From Variovorax sp. OV329 (GTDB lineage Bacteria > Pseudomonadota > Gammaproteobacteria > Burkholderiales > Burkholderiaceae_C): a stretch of DNA of 64,000 nt. Positions within the stretch are counted from its first letter, which is position 1; each line of letters begins with the position of its first letter. The DNA is taken from the NCBI RefSeq assembly GCF_900114785.1, contig NZ_FOUG01000014.1:1-64000 (forward strand). Direction: 5' to 3'. The notes beneath the pieces are model-generated. The model saw only the letters and a program-made list of their open reading frames with translations, ran no database searches and was not told the DNA's origin. Positions 61,465 through 64,000 of this stretch are shown in pieces. The translations under genes and the position numbers were made by a program.

Positions 61465-61487
61465 AACTTTGTGGCCAAAAGGAAGTG

Positions 61488-61516
61488 CAAAGACCCGCAC
61501 TCATGGCGGGTCTTTG
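61488..61516 (-). terminator. Hairpin downstream of the SDR gene
   Basis: Perfect 11-bp arms 61488-61498 and 61506-61516 around a seven-base loop, followed on the minus strand by a short pyrimidine-rich tract (CACTTCCTTTT). It lies between the SDR stop (61637) and the TetR promoter and probably ends the SDR transcript. Confidence 0.65.
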
Positions 61517-61636
61517 GTGGTGACGCGAGGGGTGGCGCCTGCCGCAGGCACGTGTTCAGAGGTGCCAGTCCCCTGGGCGAACGGCGGGTGCGTCGGCCGC
61601 TCGCCGGCCCTGGGCCAAGGCAGGGCCGGGCGCCGG

Positions 61637-62395
61637 TCAGAAGTCCTGCGACACCGGCCGCAGCACGACCTCGTTGATGTCCACCTCGGCCGGCTGCTCC
61701 ACCGCGTAGACGACGGCACGCGCCACCGAGTCGGCCGGGATCTGGCTGGCCTCGTAGAAGGCCTTCACACCGGCCGCCGTCTCCGCGTCGCTGGTGCCGA
61801 ACTTGAGCTCGGACTCCACCGCGCCGGGCGAGACGATGGTCACGCGCACCCCGCTGTTGCCCACCTCCACCCGCAGGCCCTCGGAGATGGCGCGCACGGC
61901 GTACTTGGTGGCGCTGTAGACGGTGCCGATGGGCGTGAACACCTTCAGCCCGGCGATGGAGGCGATGTTGACGATGTGCCCGCTGCCCTGCGCCTTCATG
62001 CGCGGCAGCACCGCGGCGATGCCGTAAAGCACGCCCTTGATGTTGACGTCGATGGTGCGGTCCCACTCGTCGACCTTGAGCTTCTCGATGGGCGACAGGG
62101 GCATCACGCCGGCGTTGTTCACCAGCACGTCGATACGACCGAAGGCCTCGACCGTGGCGGCGGCGAGCTTCTCCAGGTCGGCGCGCTTCGCCACGTCGGT
62201 GGCGACGGCGATCGCCTCGCCGCCGGCCTCGCGGATCTCGGCGACCACCTTCTCCAGGCGGTCGGTGCGGCGCGCTGCCAGCACCACCTTGGCGCCGCGA
62301 GCGGCCAGGTGGCGGGCCGTCGATTCGCCCAGGCCGCTGCTGGCACCGGTGACGATGGCGACCTTGCCGCGGATGTTGTCTTGAACGGTTGTCAT
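61637..62395 (-). CDS. SDR oxidoreductase (YdfG-like)
   Basis: A 252-residue classical SDR with TGASSGLG (about 16-23), NNAG (about 93-96), Ser in 'IASIAGLKVF' and YSATK (about 160-164), so the catalytic set is complete. Resembles NADP-dependent dehydrogenases of the YdfG group. It is divergent from a LysR gene, the typical layout of LysR-controlled single enzymes. The substrate is unknown. Confidence 0.88.
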   Translation of the reverse strand: MTTVQDNIRGKVAIVTGASSGLGESTARHLAARGAKVVLAARRTDRLEKVVAEIREAGGEAIAVATDVAKRADLEKLAAATVEAFGRIDVLVNNAGVMPLSPIEKLKVDEWDRTIDVNIKGVLYGIAAVLPRMKAQGSGHIVNIASIAGLKVFTPIGTVYSATKYAVRAISEGLRVEVGNSGVRVTIVSPGAVESELKFGTSDAETAAGVKAFYEASQIPADSVARAVVYAVEQPAEVDINEVVLRPVSQDF

Positions 62396-62465
62396 GGTGA
62401 TTTCCTTTGCTGCTGCGTTGAAGGGATGGCTGCAGTGTGGAAAATGCGCGCATTCCCGTAAATGA

Positions 62466-62479
62466 AACTCTCGCGAGTT
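62466..62479. promoter_or_regulatory. Dyad between SDR and LysR genes
   Basis: AACTC-TCGC-GAGTT is a 5-bp-arm dyad in the 110-bp divergent interval, 27 bp before the LysR ATG. It is a candidate LysR binding site. Confidence 0.4.
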
Positions 62480-62505
62480 CAGAATTCCCCTTCAAGGAAC
62501 ACCGC

Positions 62506-63393
62506 ATGTCCAACCGCCTCGATGCCCTGCGCGTCTTCTGCTCCGCCGCAGACGCCGCCAACTTCCGCGATGCCGCCGTGCGGCTGTCGGTGTCGCCCCA
62601 GGTCGTGACCCGTGCAGTACGCGAACTCGAGGAGGAGCTGGGCGAGCCGCTGTTCCACCGAAGCACGCGCGGCGTGCAGCTCACCGACTTCGGCCGCCAG
62701 CTCGTCGGGCGCGCGCGCGAGGCGGTGGGCGGCGTGGATTCGCTCTTTCATCGCACCGACCGACGCGCCCTGTCGCAGCACGCCGGCACGGTGCGCGTGA
62801 CGGCACCCAACGTGTTCGGCCGGCGCCTCATCCCCCAGGCGCTGGCGAAGATGCTGGCCGAGCACCCGGGCCTGGTGCTGGACCTGCGGCTGTCGGAAGA
62901 GCATGCCGACGTGGTCGACCAGCAGATCGACATTGGCGTGCGCGCCGGCCCGGTGCGGGATGCCCGCTTCGTGGCGCGCACGGTGGGGAAGATGGCGCTG
63001 CACGTGGTCGGTGCGCCGTCGCTGATCGCGCGCGTCGGAGCGCCCACGTCGCTGGCGGAACTGGCGACCCTGCCGCAGACGGCCCTGATGGACCGGGGCT
63101 CGGGCCGGCCCTGGCCATGGTTCTTCGGCAAGGGGCGTCAGGTGGCACCGAGCGCGCCGGCCTTCGTCACCGACGACGTCGATGCGGAATGCGCGGCGGT
63201 CGTGGCCGGCCTGGGGTTCGGGCAGCTGGTGGGCCCGCTGGCCGAGCCGCTGCTGCGCTCGGGCGAGCTGGTGGCGGTGTTGGAGGCCGAGGCGCCGGAG
63301 CCCTGGCCCATCACCGTCTACCGCTCGCAGCGCTCGCCGGTGCCGGCGCGCGTGCGGCTGGTGTACGACGAGCTGGTGCGCGCGCTTCGCTGA
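62506..63393 (+). CDS. LysR-family regulator
   Basis: A 295-residue LysR regulator; the start at 62506 follows AAGGAA, while a longer frame begins inside the divergent promoter region. HTH about 1-60 (LSVSPQVVTRAVRELEEEL), effector domain about 90-290. It probably controls the divergent SDR gene; typical ligands of such pairs are aromatic compounds or quinones, but nothing in the sequence tells which. Confidence 0.88.
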   Translation: MSNRLDALRVFCSAADAANFRDAAVRLSVSPQVVTRAVRELEEELGEPLFHRSTRGVQLTDFGRQLVGRAREAVGGVDSLFHRTDRRALSQHAGTVRVTAPNVFGRRLIPQALAKMLAEHPGLVLDLRLSEEHADVVDQQIDIGVRAGPVRDARFVARTVGKMALHVVGAPSLIARVGAPTSLAELATLPQTALMDRGSGRPWPWFFGKGRQVAPSAPAFVTDDVDAECAAVVAGLGFGQLVGPLAEPLLRSGELVAVLEAEAPEPWPITVYRSQRSPVPARVRLVYDELVRALR

Positions 63394-63427
63394 ATCAACA
63401 GGCGAAGCGCGCTGCCCTGCTTGTTCT

Positions 63428-64000
63428 TCAGAGCTTGAAGGGCACCACTTCCTGGCGCTGCTCGCCCAGGCCCTCGATGCCCAGGGTCATGACGTCGCCC
63501 TTCTTGAGGTACAGCGGCGGCTTCATGCCCAGGCCCACGCCGGGCGGGGTGCCGGTGGTGACCACGTCGCCGGGCTCCAGCGTCATGAACTGGCTGAGGT
63601 AGCTCACCAGCTTGGCCACGTTGAAGATCATGGTCTTGGTGGAGCCGGTCTGCATGCGCTTGCCGTTCACGTCCAGCCACATCGCGAGCTTCTGCGGATT
63701 GGCGATTTCATCGCGCGTGACCAGCCAGGGGCCGATGGGGCCGAAGGTGTCGCAGCCCTTGCCCTTGTCCCAGGTGCCGCCGCGCTCGATCTGGTACTCG
63801 CGCTCGCTCACGTCGTTGATGGTGCAGTAGCCGGCCACGTAGTTCAGCGCGTCCTTCTGCGAGACGTAGCGCGCCTGCTTGCCGATGACGAAGCCCAGCT
63901 CGACTTCCCAGTCGGTCTTCTTCGAGCCCTTGGGCAGCATCACCGGGTCGTTGGGGCCCTGGATGCAGGAGATGGCCTTCATGAACACCACCGGCTCGGC
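63428..64000 (-). CDS. Fumarylacetoacetate hydrolase family protein (5' end beyond window)
   Basis: 190 residues are visible; the start lies past 64000. FAH-family marks: metal-binding 'DWEVELGFVIGKQARYVS' (about 28-45 of the visible part), 'GYCTINDVSERE', 'GCDTFGPIGPWLV' and 'GDVVTTGTPPGVGLG'. Members cleave or decarboxylate beta-diketo acids, e.g. ureidoglycolate lyase, 2,4-diketo-3-deoxy sugar-acid hydrolases. It converges with the LysR gene at 63393. Confidence 0.9.
   Translation of the reverse strand, partial: AEPVVFMKAISCIQGPNDPVMLPKGSKKTDWEVELGFVIGKQARYVSQKDALNYVAGYCTINDVSEREYQIERGGTWDKGKGCDTFGPIGPWLVTRDEIANPQKLAMWLDVNGKRMQTGSTKTMIFNVAKLVSYLSQFMTLEPGDVVTTGTPPGVGLGMKPPLYLKKGDVMTLGIEGLGEQRQEVVPFKL

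Overview
The window is GC-rich, densely coded DNA, most likely a chromosome segment of a Burkholderiales bacterium of the Comamonadaceae, Variovorax-like. This rests on codon use, the abundance of TRAP and ABC solute transporters, and a LysR/LlpE/RND drug-efflux locus organised like ceoR-llpE-ceoAB-opcM (bpeT-llpE-bpeEF-oprC) of Burkholderia. The genus is an inference. About 57 protein genes are supported, mostly on the minus strand in long runs with 4-bp start/stop overlaps. I see no rRNA, tRNA, CRISPR array, integrase or intact insertion sequence.

Layout. 1-745: gene debris, including a frameshifted TetR-type C-terminus. 746-7469: a patchy accessory stretch with a two-domain fasciclin lipoprotein, an exported alpha/beta hydrolase, two unrecognised proteins, a DnaJ-like Zn-finger protein, an orphan ABC ATPase and a GST. 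7578-12716: an ECF sigma factor with a C-terminal accessory domain coupled to an acyl-CoA ligase, and an AAA+ ATPase/esterase pair of unknown role. 12917-16475: the coupled operon pyrC-NYN-DUF3025-htpX, closed by a clear intrinsic terminator. 16692-19625: a dctQ-dctM-dctP TRAP operon, also terminated. 19701-21746: a VOC protein and gdhA. 21855-30033: an RND efflux operon whose first gene encodes a lipase-like protein with a degenerate active site, divergent from its LysR regulator. 30053-38476: a sugar-acid cluster (L-idonate-5-dehydrogenase-like ADH, TRAP transporter, galactonate dehydratase, ManD/RspA-type dehydratase, SDR) divergent from a GntR regulator. 38501-39456: a hydrolase broken by one missing base. 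39470-42638: gltI-gltJ-gltK-gltL. 42814-45406: aspA and a LysR gene. 46194-50748: a hydroxyacid dehydrogenase, an Atm1-type ABC exporter, a YciA thioesterase and an exported hydrolase. 50777-61426: a fatty-acid beta-oxidation block (isomerase/hydratase, DsbA-like isomerase, SDR, thioesterase, hydrolase, thiolase, FadN-type bifunctional enzyme, DUF2147, acyl-CoA dehydrogenase) headed by a TetR gene with a palindrome inside its own promoter. 61637-64000: an SDR/LysR divergent pair and a partial FAH-family gene.

The most unusual region is the 787-bp gene-free island 45407-46193. It holds two related palindromic elements of about 240 bp (45479-45719 and 45919-46156) in opposite orientation. Each has about 40-bp terminal inverted repeats, and they share a core of roughly 90-120 bp. 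One internal hairpin shows two compensatory base-pair exchanges between the copies, and three of four mismatches in one terminal stem become G-U pairs on the same element strand that gains a G-U pair in the other copy. Between them lies a degenerate tandem array of 34-35-bp units. This looks like a structured repetitive element, not spacer.

Working together, the right half handles acidic amino acids (glt uptake feeding aspartase, with gdhA further left) and acyl-CoA turnover. The middle handles sugar acids and drug efflux. The left end is a mosaic of accessory genes with decay.
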